A stretch of 64,000 nucleotides of DNA from Echinicola sp. 20G (GTDB lineage: Bacteria; Bacteroidota; Bacteroidia; Cytophagales; Cyclobacteriaceae), in contig NZ_AP024154.1 of NCBI RefSeq assembly GCF_015533855.1, positions 1,057,001 to 1,121,000 on the forward strand. Reading direction: 5' to 3'. The translations under genes were made by a program, and so were the position numbers. How positions within the stretch are numbered: the first letter of the stretch is position 1; each line of letters begins with the position of its first letter. Positions 8,563 to 17,140 of the stretch are shown here, one piece after another. The notes under the pieces were generated by a model, which searched no databases, was not told the DNA's origin, and saw nothing but the letters and a program-made list of their open reading frames with translations.

Positions 8563-10062
8563 TTAATTTGTTGGATTTTGCTCCATAAGTTCGTTGGCAT
8601 TCAACTCATCTCTAGGAATCTGCCACTGCCATTCCCATGCTCCTGCTTCCTCAGTAAACTTACCATTAATAACAGACTCAACATGGTTTGCTCCTGTTCT
8701 ATCCAATGGAAGATTCAAACGTTTCAGATCATAAAACCTGAATCCTTCACCCCAAAGCTCTATCCTACGTTGGATCATGATCTCCTCGATCAAAGCACTT
8801 CCAGTATTAGAACTTCTGGTGTACTCTGGATCTCTTGCTTGCATAAATTCAAACAGTAAGTCAGCTGCAGCAGCATCGCTTCCAGACCTTGCCAAAGCCT
8901 CAGCCTCTAAAAGATACATTTCTGAAGCTCTCATATAAGGTACATCCCCAACAGAAGAAGCATTCCCTTGAGCGAGAAACTTACGGTTCATATAGTCAAT
9001 CTTTGCAAAAGAAGACAAGGTCATCTCATCGATAAAAGGATCTCTTAATGCAGGATCAGATGCATTAGGATCCCAAAGGCCTTTTCTGTAATCAGAATCA
9101 GAGATCATTCCATAAAGCGTACTGTTGATTGCTTTAGGATTGTTTCTGATATTGGTAGAACTAAAGTTCAGCGATAAATACGCAAAATAAGAAGCAAAAT
9201 AGGTCTGCTGATCATCTACTTGATGACTACCCCAGATCCATTCTTCGTTCTCCACATTATTAAATCCTGCATAAAGATCATCCTCTGACATCAAAGAATA
9301 ACCTTCACGAGCTGTATTAGCAAAAGTAGCCGCCTCAGCAAACCTTCCTTGGGTAGCTAGCACCCTAGCTTTAATCCCACTGACTACATTAACATCTAAG
9401 TGTGATTTGGCATTTCTACCATTAATATCATCCAACAAAGCAATGGCGTCGTCCAAATCAGTGTGAATTTGCGTATAAACTTCTTCAACTGTATTTCTGG
9501 CCGCTCCTTCAGTAATTGGAGCTAGCACGATAGGAACTCCCATTTGACTATTACTTCCATTGAAATCATATCGTTCTGCAAACATTTGAACCAAGTTGAA
9601 ATGCGCCCAAGCCCTATAAGCTAAAGCTTGTCCTTTAATTTCATCTTTTTCTGTTTGTGATCCCTCTGCAGCATCGATATTTTCAATAATCAAATTGGCA
9701 TTACCAATAATTTTATAATAAAATCTCCAAACGAATCTTACATCACCACTATTTTCAGAAATATGGTTTAGCCATCTACAAATGGACACATACCAACCAT
9801 TACCGGTGGTCGTCATCACCAAATCTTCCGCCATCACGTCTCTCATAATCATCACAGCTCCCTCACCTGCTTGACCTTGACTATCATAGCGAAGTAACAT
9901 GGATCTGTGAATACCATTTAAGGCAATCATGGCATTATTGGTGGTCGTAAATACTGATTCAGATGAAACCGCATCTGTCGGCACAGTATCTAGATAGTCT
10001 TCTGCACAACTGAAAGTAAACAGTAGTGCAATTGCTAATAAAGGTTTATATATTCTATTCAT
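8563..10062 (-). CDS. SusD/RagB family outer-membrane nutrient-binding lipoprotein
   Basis: 499 residues. The lipobox is FTFSC with the lipidated Cys at 19, followed by the usual SusD start AEDYLDTVPTDAVS. The N-terminal region has the TPR-like helices of the family (EIKGQALAYRAWAHFNLVQMF, a very typical SusD stretch). The C-terminus has the RagB/SusD signature RRIELWGEGFRFYDLKRLNLP. It would sit on the outer face as the lid of the SusC barrel encoded just before it (13 bases apart on the same strand). No glycoside hydrolase or sensor lies next to the pair, so the ligand cannot be guessed from context. It is probably a peptide or glycan. Confidence 0.95.
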   Translation of the reverse strand: MNRIYKPLLAIALLFTFSCAEDYLDTVPTDAVSSESVFTTTNNAMIALNGIHRSMLLRYDSQGQAGEGAVMIMRDVMAEDLVMTTTGNGWYVSICRWLNHISENSGDVRFVWRFYYKIIGNANLIIENIDAAEGSQTEKDEIKGQALAYRAWAHFNLVQMFAERYDFNGSNSQMGVPIVLAPITEGAARNTVEEVYTQIHTDLDDAIALLDDINGRNAKSHLDVNVVSGIKARVLATQGRFAEAATFANTAREGYSLMSEDDLYAGFNNVENEEWIWGSHQVDDQQTYFASYFAYLSLNFSSTNIRNNPKAINSTLYGMISDSDYRKGLWDPNASDPALRDPFIDEMTLSSFAKIDYMNRKFLAQGNASSVGDVPYMRASEMYLLEAEALARSGSDAAAADLLFEFMQARDPEYTRSSNTGSALIEEIMIQRRIELWGEGFRFYDLKRLNLPLDRTGANHVESVINGKFTEEAGAWEWQWQIPRDELNANELMEQNPTN

Positions 10063-10075
10063 AATATGTCAGAAT

Positions 10076-13000
10076 TTAGAGGTTGACATTTAAGCCTAAA
10101 GTGAACGTTCTCGCAGGCGTGTAGGCATTTGATGTCGTTCCGTTAAAACTTCCGGAAACATACATTCCTTTTCTGGCAGACATCCAGCCCAAGTTCTCAC
10201 CAGCCAAATAAACTGTGGCGTTTGATACACTGATTCTATTCAGTAATGATTTCGGAAGAGAATAGGACAAGTTAACTGAGCGAAGGTTCAAGTAGGAACC
10301 ATCCACTAACCACCTATCCGAAGTTCCATTGGTTTGTGCAGATCCAGTAACATCCATTTTTGGTACATCAGTTACCTGACCAGGGCTTGTCCATCTGTTC
10401 ATTGCATCCACATGAAGGGCATTTCCATCAGGATCCGCATTCATCAAACTTGCGTAAACCCCATCATAAACTTTACCTCCAACCGAGTAAGACAACAACA
10501 CATTCAATGTGAATCCTCTGTATGAGAAAGTATTGGTAATACCACCAAAGAAATCAGGGATAGCCGTTCCTGCAAAATGTTCTCTTGCATTATTGGCAGT
10601 TACTGTAACTGTATCAGCTCCCATAATTCTAACATCATCTCTTACTTCTCCATCTCCATCAAAATACTCCTCTGCTCTGTAAAGCCCTTCACCAGTAGCT
10701 GGATCAACACCAATCCAGTCTCTTAACCAATAATCATAAATGGAATGACCAACTTGTAGTTTTTTGGTTCCATTGATTTGCTCATCGAATGGAAGCTCCT
10801 TGAACTCATTTTTAAAGGTAGATACGTTTAAATTTGCATTCCAAGTGAAATCTTGGTTACGGATAATATCTCCACCAATATTGAATTCAACACCGGTATT
10901 TGACATGGTACCGATATTTTGATATTTGGACTCAAGCCCTGTAGTCAAAGAAAGAGGTACTTCAAACAATAGGTTTTCAGATTGTCTAGCATAAAATTCC
11001 AAACTACCTGAGAATCTTCTTGCAAAAGCAAAGTCAAGACCAACATCGACAGTATTATTGGATTCCCAAGTCAACTGTGGTGCTGCAAGACTGGCTTGAA
11101 GGATACCTGGCTCAGACGCGTTATTATAACCTAAGTCATATAAAGCTTGCCATGGGTAATATAAAGTACCTCCATCAGCATTTTGCAAGTTGTCATTCCC
11201 CACTTCACCATAAGAAGCTCTCAACTTCAACATATCGAAGAAATCAACATTGAAGAATTCTTCCTTATCTATGCTCCATGCACCACCTACAGAGAAAAAT
11301 GTTCCCCATCTTACATCACCAGCAAATTTGGAAGAACCGTCTCTTCTAAATGAACCTGAGATAGAGTACTTATCATCAAACACATAGTTCAATCTAGAGA
11401 AGTAAGATTCAATCGTATGACGATCTATTCTGCTGTTGGCTGAACTGATAGTTACAAAGTTTCCAAACTCAATGTTTCCATCAAGTATCTGGTCTTGTTT
11501 AGCAGTATACTGATAGTTGTATTTAAAATCATAATTTTCATGACCTGCCAAAACTTCCACAAAGTGTCTGTCATTGATTGTTTTGGTATAAGTCAATAAT
11601 TGGTTAAAAGTATAAGAATTATACCTTCTATTGGTCCTATTACTTCTACCAGCAGGAGCACCATCACCTACTATTGGGTTATCATATCCCACATTAAGCT
11701 GAGAGGTCATATCAGAAGCGATATTAGTTCTCAAAGTAAAGTTTTCTAGAAAACTTACTTCAGCATAAGCCCTGGCAGAAAGTACATCTCTATCAAATGT
11801 ATCCACATTCAACAATGCTTCCTGATAAGCATGACGGCCAGGAGAACCACCCGGACCTCTTCTTGGTAGGCCCAAGTTTGTCAAATCACCTGTGTCGTAG
11901 ATTCTGTTTCCTAGATCATCCAACACATATCCTCCCGTCATAGGATTCTGTGCATATAAAGGATAAATAGGCCCCATATTACGAGCAAAATACATAGGGT
12001 TTACGTAACTGGTATTACCATCAGTCCTAGCATTATTGCCTTCACTCATAGTAGTGGACAAGTTGATACCTGTTTTAAACCATTCTACGGGGTTGGTGTT
12101 GATGTTTAATCTTCCGGTCCATCTTTTGAAATCAGAATTAACCACAAAGCCTTTTTCGTCCAAGTAGCCCACAGAAGCTAAATAATCTGTTTTTTCGTTA
12201 CCACCAGAATAGCTCATATTGTACTCAGAACGACCTCCTCTTTCAGCAATTTTGTCAAACCAGTCCAGATCAGTAAAGTTATTGACAGCATTTGGATTCA
12301 AGGTTCCATCAGCTCCAACTACCTCACTGTTGGGTACATTGTAAACATTATAGCCTAGTACGTCATCAATTAGGTTCTCAGAAGCATAAGCAGCTGCGGC
12401 AGCTTCATCCGCTCCATTTCCCAACTGGGCATTTCTCAAGGACTCCCATACCAATGGGTAATATTGATCAGCATTTACTCTCTCATACTCTGGCAAAGCC
12501 CTAGAAGCAGTACCTTGCTGAACCCTAAATGAAAAGTTTGACTTATTCTTCTTTCCTCTTTTGGTGGTGATCATGATCACACCATTGGCAGCTCTAGAAC
12601 CATACAATGCTGCTGAAGCGGCATCCTTCAGAATGGTCATATCTTCAATATCATCTGGGTTCAAGTTTGAAATGGCTCCATCATAAGGAACACCATCCAC
12701 CACATAAAGCGGAGAACTTGAAGAGTTAACAGAACCGATACCTCTAATCCTGATAGCTGGAGTAGAACCTGGCTGACCAGAAGCTGAAGTGGTGATTACA
12801 CCAGGAGCCTGACCTTCAATTGCGTTAGCTACGTTGTTGATTGGTCGATTGGCAATCTGATCTGACTTCAAGGCAACTGCAGAACCTACAAAGTTTCCTT
12901 TTTCAGCAGTACCATAGGCTACGACAATAACTTCCTCCAGATTTTGGGTATCTGGCATCAAAGTGATATTGACGGTAGTTTGGTTCCCTATTTGAACCTC

Positions 13001-13243
13001 ATCAGTTCTGTAACCTATAAAACTAAATACCAATGTATTCTTTCCATCAGGAACTTCAATAGAATACATACCATCTAAGTCAGTAATCGCACCGACTGTA
13101 GATCCTTTGACCAGCACATTTACACCAGGCAAACCCATTGGTTCCTCTTCAGAAACCACTTTACCTGTTACGGTTCTGCTCTGCGCCCAAACCGATGTGA
13201 GTGTAAAGACTGCTAAGATGAAACTTAGTAAACCTTTTCTCAT
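10076..13243 (-). CDS. SusC/RagA family TonB-linked outer-membrane transporter
   Basis: 1055 residues. The signal peptide ends at LTSVWAQ (about residue 21). A CarboxypepD_reg-like domain (about 24-108; GKVVSEEEPMGLPGVNVLVK, FSFIGYRTDEV) comes before a TonB-box-like EEVIVVAYGT and the plug domain, with GQAPGV and IRIRGIGSVN, the SusC signature LYVVDGVPYDG, and ILKDAASAALYGSRAANGV. The rest is a 22-strand barrel that ends in Leu-Asn-Val-Asn-Leu. It imports the ligand held by SusD using TonB energy. A perfect inverted repeat lies about 75 bases upstream (13319-13343) and may be its operator. The gene order SusC-SusD and the terminator after SusD make this a two-gene unit. Confidence 0.96.
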   Translation of the reverse strand: MRKGLLSFILAVFTLTSVWAQSRTVTGKVVSEEEPMGLPGVNVLVKGSTVGAITDLDGMYSIEVPDGKNTLVFSFIGYRTDEVQIGNQTTVNITLMPDTQNLEEVIVVAYGTAEKGNFVGSAVALKSDQIANRPINNVANAIEGQAPGVITTSASGQPGSTPAIRIRGIGSVNSSSSPLYVVDGVPYDGAISNLNPDDIEDMTILKDAASAALYGSRAANGVIMITTKRGKKNKSNFSFRVQQGTASRALPEYERVNADQYYPLVWESLRNAQLGNGADEAAAAAYASENLIDDVLGYNVYNVPNSEVVGADGTLNPNAVNNFTDLDWFDKIAERGGRSEYNMSYSGGNEKTDYLASVGYLDEKGFVVNSDFKRWTGRLNINTNPVEWFKTGINLSTTMSEGNNARTDGNTSYVNPMYFARNMGPIYPLYAQNPMTGGYVLDDLGNRIYDTGDLTNLGLPRRGPGGSPGRHAYQEALLNVDTFDRDVLSARAYAEVSFLENFTLRTNIASDMTSQLNVGYDNPIVGDGAPAGRSNRTNRRYNSYTFNQLLTYTKTINDRHFVEVLAGHENYDFKYNYQYTAKQDQILDGNIEFGNFVTISSANSRIDRHTIESYFSRLNYVFDDKYSISGSFRRDGSSKFAGDVRWGTFFSVGGAWSIDKEEFFNVDFFDMLKLRASYGEVGNDNLQNADGGTLYYPWQALYDLGYNNASEPGILQASLAAPQLTWESNNTVDVGLDFAFARRFSGSLEFYARQSENLLFEVPLSLTTGLESKYQNIGTMSNTGVEFNIGGDIIRNQDFTWNANLNVSTFKNEFKELPFDEQINGTKKLQVGHSIYDYWLRDWIGVDPATGEGLYRAEEYFDGDGEVRDDVRIMGADTVTVTANNAREHFAGTAIPDFFGGITNTFSYRGFTLNVLLSYSVGGKVYDGVYASLMNADPDGNALHVDAMNRWTSPGQVTDVPKMDVTGSAQTNGTSDRWLVDGSYLNLRSVNLSYSLPKSLLNRISVSNATVYLAGENLGWMSARKGMYVSGSFNGTTSNAYTPARTFTLGLNVNL

Positions 13244-13318
13244 AGAGTTAATTTTTTAAAATGGATAATTTAGGATTGTGAAAATCTTAAAGCCCTTGGC
13301 GTGGCTAGAAAATTTCCT

Positions 13319-13343
13319 GTTCGAAAGTAATTCGATTTCGAAC
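13319..13343. promoter_or_regulatory. Inverted repeat upstream of susC, candidate operator
   Basis: The arms gttcgaaa (13319-13326) and tttcgaac (13336-13343) are perfectly complementary over 8 bases around a 9-base spacer. The repeat has no T-run, so it is not a terminator. It lies 76 bases before the susC start codon, downstream of the likely promoter, and could be a repressor site or a leader-RNA hairpin. Confidence 0.45.
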
Positions 13344-13383
13344 ATATTTTTCATAATTAAAGATTTTTTTTTCTGATTCTAAT

Positions 13384-13413
13384 CAAATTTTAATACCAAC
13401 GGTAAAAAGCAAA
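13384..13413 (-). promoter_or_regulatory. Weak promoter candidate for susC
   Basis: On the minus strand TTTG is followed after 17 bases by taaaatttg. This resembles the Bacteroidota TTG/TAnnTTTG promoter but has one extra base in the -7 box. It is the best match in the gap, but still poor. Confidence 0.25.
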
Positions 13414-13604
13414 AACGAAACTAAACTATTAGAAGAATGAAAAAGTAAAATTATAAGAAACAAAATTCTTCATTTATATTTTTTCAAGAAATATTATACC
13501 AACATACATAGATAAGCAAAATATTACACAACCTATCTATTAAAGAATATTTTACACGGCCGATTTTGAACAAAAAGCCTAATCGTACACTTTTTTTGAT
13601 GAAA

Positions 13605-14609
13605 TCACTCGGAACAGTTCCTACAAATATCAATTTGACCTCTATTTTCTAATAATTGGGCTCTAAATTTACCATATTTTGGATTATTCCATATTTTACC
13701 AAGACTTGAATTTTGGAGATTTCCCATCTTATGATTTGCATCTTTGTCAAAACAACAGGGCACCATATCCCCGTCCCAGGTCACTACAGCACCTTGCCAC
13801 ATTCGCCAGCATTTGTTTCGTATTTCCTTTTTTAGCTTCCACTTTCCATTACCAGCCGGAAGGTACCTTGAGTATATTAAGTTGCTGGGAATTAATTCTG
13901 AACCATCTTCATAATTATATATTTGGGCAGTTTTGAACTGGAGCTCATCTACTCCTAGCTTTTTTGATAGTGCTTTAATAGCAGTGATCTCATGCTCATT
14001 CTTTCCCGTTACTAAAAATTGAAAAATGACCTGAGGGAATTTTTTCCCTACTTTATTTCTTGATTCTATCAATAGTTGAATACCAGATTTTACCCGCTCC
14101 AAATTTCCACCAATTCTGTAATTTTCATACACCCCCTGAGAAGCCCCATCCACTGAAACAATTAATTGCTTCAGTCCTGAATCCAATATTCTCGGCACTA
14201 TCTTCTCATTTAAAAAATGGGCATTGGTGGATGTTGCTGTGAAGATTTTATACTGATCTGCCAACTTGACCAACTCTAAAAATTCAGGATGTAGAAAGGG
14301 CTCCCCTTGAAAATACAAATGTAGATAAGAAAGGTGCCCCGCACTTTCTTTGATAATTTTCTTGTACAATTCTTGGTCCAGCATCCCCGTAGGCCTGGTA
14401 AAGCTCCTCAGGCCTGATGGACACTCGGGACACCTCAGGTTACATCCAGTAGTTGGCTCTATAGACATGGCCACAGGCAAACCCATTATCCTGGCCCGTT
14501 TAGTCCATCTTGAAAAATGAAATGAACCAAAGAGCATCAAAAAGTTAGTCACCTTTCTCCATGAAAGGTATTGAACGAAAGCGGCAGCTAAAACAAATTT
14601 ACTCTTCAA
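13605..14609 (-). CDS. Radical SAM/SPASM domain protein of unknown substrate
   Basis: 334 residues. The radical SAM cluster motif CNLRCPEC has Cys at 56, 60 and 63, preceded by SIEPTTG. The barrel includes LYFQGEPFLHPEF and VSVDGASQGVYENYR. The C-terminal quarter has further Cys residues (NKCWRMW, MVPCCFDKD, DICRNCSE) in the layout of a SPASM domain for auxiliary iron-sulfur clusters. The start is TTG at 14609, because TAG lies directly before it in frame; this length places the cluster near residue 56, as is usual in this family. Such proteins occur near polysaccharide and glycosyltransferase genes, but no substrate is established. The gene lies between the SusC/SusD pair and a fasciclin lipoprotein, all on the same strand. 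Confidence 0.85.
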   Translation of the reverse strand: MKSKFVLAAAFVQYLSWRKVTNFLMLFGSFHFSRWTKRARIMGLPVAMSIEPTTGCNLRCPECPSGLRSFTRPTGMLDQELYKKIIKESAGHLSYLHLYFQGEPFLHPEFLELVKLADQYKIFTATSTNAHFLNEKIVPRILDSGLKQLIVSVDGASQGVYENYRIGGNLERVKSGIQLLIESRNKVGKKFPQVIFQFLVTGKNEHEITAIKALSKKLGVDELQFKTAQIYNYEDGSELIPSNLIYSRYLPAGNGKWKLKKEIRNKCWRMWQGAVVTWDGDMVPCCFDKDANHKMGNLQNSSLGKIWNNPKYGKFRAQLLENRGQIDICRNCSE

Positions 14610-14669
14610 CTATATCCCTATTTAATTCCTCCAAAGGTAGGAAAATCTTTAGGACCTGTTCAATCTATG

Positions 14670-16013
14670 CTATTCTGGAATCAATACTTCTCCAACGCCA
14701 TGAATCAAGCCATTTGTTCCTAATTGGTTTAGGTAGTTTTCATCTAAAGAAATGCCATTGACTGTGGGACCTTCTCCATCTAAAAGCAAAGTTTTGTCTG
14801 CCAATTTGGTTTCAAGGACTTGTCCTGTTTGAAACGATTGACTGAAAACCCTTCCAATAGCAATATGGTACATCAAAGTTTCAACAAGGACTGTTTCTTC
14901 GATTTCATAGTAACCAGACACCCCTAAGGATTCATACCATGCATAAAAAGCCAAGTTGTTAGGGACAAAAACGGTGAGTGGTCCTTCCTGCTGTTCTAAT
15001 TCACTCAAAAGCCCAGCGTAAATAAGCGCAGCTTTGAATTCTTCATAACCCTGGTTTTGAGAACCTTCTGACACAATAGTTGCCAAGGATCGTTCAGGCA
15101 CTGTGATCACCTTGTCCTGTTCATGAATAATTCCGTTACCTCCTTGAATATCCTTTCTGGTAATCAACGCATTCCCATTCAACCATATTTCTTCTTCCTT
15201 TTTGCTCACAAACAAACTATCACCTCCATAACTGATTAAGGCATCTGAGACCAGCTCATCACTTTCCAAGCTTCCTTCCACGATACAATACTCCATAAAA
15301 GCATCCAGCCTGGAAGCGGACAACCACTCTTCTTCAGTAATTCCATTTGCTTCGAAATAAGCCGCAAAGGCCGCATCTGTAGGGATAAAAAGTGTAAATG
15401 GACCTGTCTCGGTGAGCACTTTATCCAATCCTGTCTGTAGAAGTCCTTTGACAAACAAAGTATAGCCTTGACTTTGCGCCATAGAAACCACATTTAATTT
15501 ACTGGCTTCCAACACACTTCCTATACCATGTACCATTCCATTAGAGACCTCAATGTCTTTAACCAACAAAGAAACATCGCCATTGACGATGATCTCGTTT
15601 TCTTCTTTATTGATCAACCAGTAATAACCTTGCAAAAAAGTTTCTTTTACTTCTCCTATCAAATCTTCACTGTTCAATTTTCCTGAAGCCAAGTGATAGT
15701 TAATCAAACTGTCCAAATCTTCAGAAGACAAATCAGAAGCCGATGTAATTCCTGCTTCTTCAAAGGCCTTATTAGTAGGTGCAATCAAAGTAAAAGTACC
15801 ATACCCATTTAGTGTATCCCCAATACCTGTCTGTTCAAAAATTTCTGCAAGAATACTAAAATTGGGATCCTGTTGAATAAAGCCTTGAACGGTCAATCCC
15901 TTATAGTCAGGAGTAAGTTCATCTGTACCACAAGAGCTGATCAAAGCAATTACTAAGAATAAAAAAAATAGCGATTTAAAAGAATCCCCATAATTTTGTC
16001 GCCCTTTGCCCAT
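14670..16013 (-). CDS. Fasciclin (FAS1) domain lipoprotein with three repeats
   Basis: 447 residues from the ATG at 16013; an upstream TTG at 16031 is less likely. The lipobox is ALISSC with Cys at 28. Three FAS1 domains follow, near 40-165, 180-300 and 310-447. Each has the core pattern of a TLIAPTNKAFEE-like strand and turn (FTLFIPTDAAFAAYFEANG and LTVFVPNNLAFYAWYESLG in repeats 2 and 3) and the final NGIIHEQD/NGLIHGVGEVL type motif. FAS1 domains mediate adhesion or ligand binding at cell surfaces. In Bacteroidota such lipoproteins are often coded near SusC/SusD pairs. A consensus promoter is present (16079-16110). Confidence 0.9.
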   Translation of the reverse strand: MGKGRQNYGDSFKSLFFLFLVIALISSCGTDELTPDYKGLTVQGFIQQDPNFSILAEIFEQTGIGDTLNGYGTFTLIAPTNKAFEEAGITSASDLSSEDLDSLINYHLASGKLNSEDLIGEVKETFLQGYYWLINKEENEIIVNGDVSLLVKDIEVSNGMVHGIGSVLEASKLNVVSMAQSQGYTLFVKGLLQTGLDKVLTETGPFTLFIPTDAAFAAYFEANGITEEEWLSASRLDAFMEYCIVEGSLESDELVSDALISYGGDSLFVSKKEEEIWLNGNALITRKDIQGGNGIIHEQDKVITVPERSLATIVSEGSQNQGYEEFKAALIYAGLLSELEQQEGPLTVFVPNNLAFYAWYESLGVSGYYEIEETVLVETLMYHIAIGRVFSQSFQTGQVLETKLADKTLLLDGEGPTVNGISLDENYLNQLGTNGLIHGVGEVLIPE

Positions 16014-16040
16014 ATATTTTATATTTATCAATCGGTTCTT

Positions 16041-16072
16041 TTGGAGAACCTCAAAAGCCGTGCTTAAGTTTA
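16041..16072 (+). promoter_or_regulatory. Promoter for gldB
   Basis: TTG (16041-16043), 21 bases, then TAAGTTTA (16065-16072), one mismatch from TAnnTTTG. It lies 30 bases before the gldB ATG. Its expected start site falls within the -7 box of the opposing fasciclin promoter. Confidence 0.5.
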
Positions 16073-16078
16073 CAATGA

Positions 16079-16110
16079 CAAATATACTGCTATAATAAAA
16101 ACATGGCCAA
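16079..16110 (-). promoter_or_regulatory. Promoter for the fasciclin lipoprotein gene
   Basis: On the minus strand TTG (16108-16110), 20 bases, then TATATTTG (16079-16086): an exact Bacteroidota consensus. The -33 element lies inside the first codons of gldB. Confidence 0.65.
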
Positions 16111-17140
16111 AAACCTGAAAATTGGAAAAAGTTATTTTTGCGGAAGATCTAAGACTTTTCTTGTCTTTTTTCTTTTGATCCTTCTTGGAGCTTGTGGTAA
16201 AAGTGACCAAAGCTGTCATGTCTCCAGTGAAGTCGATTCAATTCCTGTTGATCTGAAAATCGAGAGGTTGGAAGATTTGTTGTTTGAGGCCAAGAACAAT
16301 GATGCCATCAACTATTTCTTGGACGGCCATCCAGATTTCACCAACAAGTACCTTCAGGAGGAGCTCTATCCAAGTAGAGAAGCTTTAGTAGCAACACTTA
16401 GTGAAATCCCGAGAGACAGTTTAATGGCGGCCTTATACCAGGAAGTGAAATCAAATTTCAAAAACATCCGCCAACTGGAAAAGGATCTTGAAAATAGCTT
16501 CAAGCACATCAAATATTATTTTCCGGACTTTAAAATTCCCAAAGTCTACACTTTTGTCAGCGGTTTTACTTCTGACCTCTACATTGATAGTGACATGATC
16601 GTAATTGGCTTGGATTATTTTTTACCCCATAACCATAAGTTTCAGCCTCCTGAGATTCCAGAATACATGGCTGTCAGGTATGATAAGGCCCATCTGGTCC
16701 CTATGATAATTACCGCTATTTCCTCTAGATACAACGAAACCAACCTGAAGGATAATACCCTTTTGGCAGAAATGATTTTCTACGGAAAGGCCTATCACTT
16801 CACCAAAGCCATGATGCCTTGCACCCCTGAGGAATTGATCATTGGATACACTTCTGATGAATTGGCTGCTTGCTATTCCAATGAGCAGTTCATTTGGACA
16901 CACTTGATAGAAGAAGAGGCTATTTATGAAACCAATCCTTTTGAAATCAGAAAATACACTGGAGAAGCTCCCTTTACAGATGTTATCAGCACAGAAGCAC
17001 CTGGAAGAGTAGGAAGATGGGTAGGTTGGAACATCGTAGATGCCTACGCTGAAAGGAATAATGTCGAATTAAAAACATTGATGGAAGAAGAGGACGCGAG
17101 AAAAATCTTTATGCAGTCAGCATATAAACCTCGTCAATGA
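16103..17140 (+). CDS. gldB: Gliding motility lipoprotein GldB
   Basis: 345 residues with a long N-terminal region, a hydrophobic helix and the lipobox LLGAC (Cys at 31). The body matches GldB: VDLKIERLEDLLF near the start, the repeated acidic helices (FLDGHPDFTNKYL), VYTFVSGFTSDLYID, and the metalloprotease-like fold region YMAVRYDKAHLVPMIITAI. The C-terminus has APGRVGRWVGWNIVDAY. In Flavobacterium GldB is needed for gliding and stabilises the type IX secretion motor, but homologues also occur in non-gliding species. The gene stands alone, and its 3' end overlaps the convergent GT4 gene by 32 bases, so no terminator separates them. Confidence 0.87.
   Translation: MAKNLKIGKSYFCGRSKTFLVFFLLILLGACGKSDQSCHVSSEVDSIPVDLKIERLEDLLFEAKNNDAINYFLDGHPDFTNKYLQEELYPSREALVATLSEIPRDSLMAALYQEVKSNFKNIRQLEKDLENSFKHIKYYFPDFKIPKVYTFVSGFTSDLYIDSDMIVIGLDYFLPHNHKFQPPEIPEYMAVRYDKAHLVPMIITAISSRYNETNLKDNTLLAEMIFYGKAYHFTKAMMPCTPEELIIGYTSDELAACYSNEQFIWTHLIEEEAIYETNPFEIRKYTGEAPFTDVISTEAPGRVGRWVGWNIVDAYAERNNVELKTLMEEEDARKIFMQSAYKPRQ

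Larger units (their letters stand above)
13244..13604. other. Intergenic region upstream of susC
   Basis: This 361-base, strongly A+T-rich gap lies between the radical-SAM gene and susC, both on the minus strand. It holds the long leader and promoter region of susC, including the inverted repeat at 13319-13343 and a weak promoter candidate at 13384-13413. I see no terminator hairpin for the radical-SAM transcript and no small gene. Confidence 0.6.

Noticed and set aside
16034..16050. GGTTCT-N5-AGAACC inverted repeat near the fasciclin start
   Set aside because: Only 6-base arms, overlapping the gldB -33 element; too weak to call an operator.
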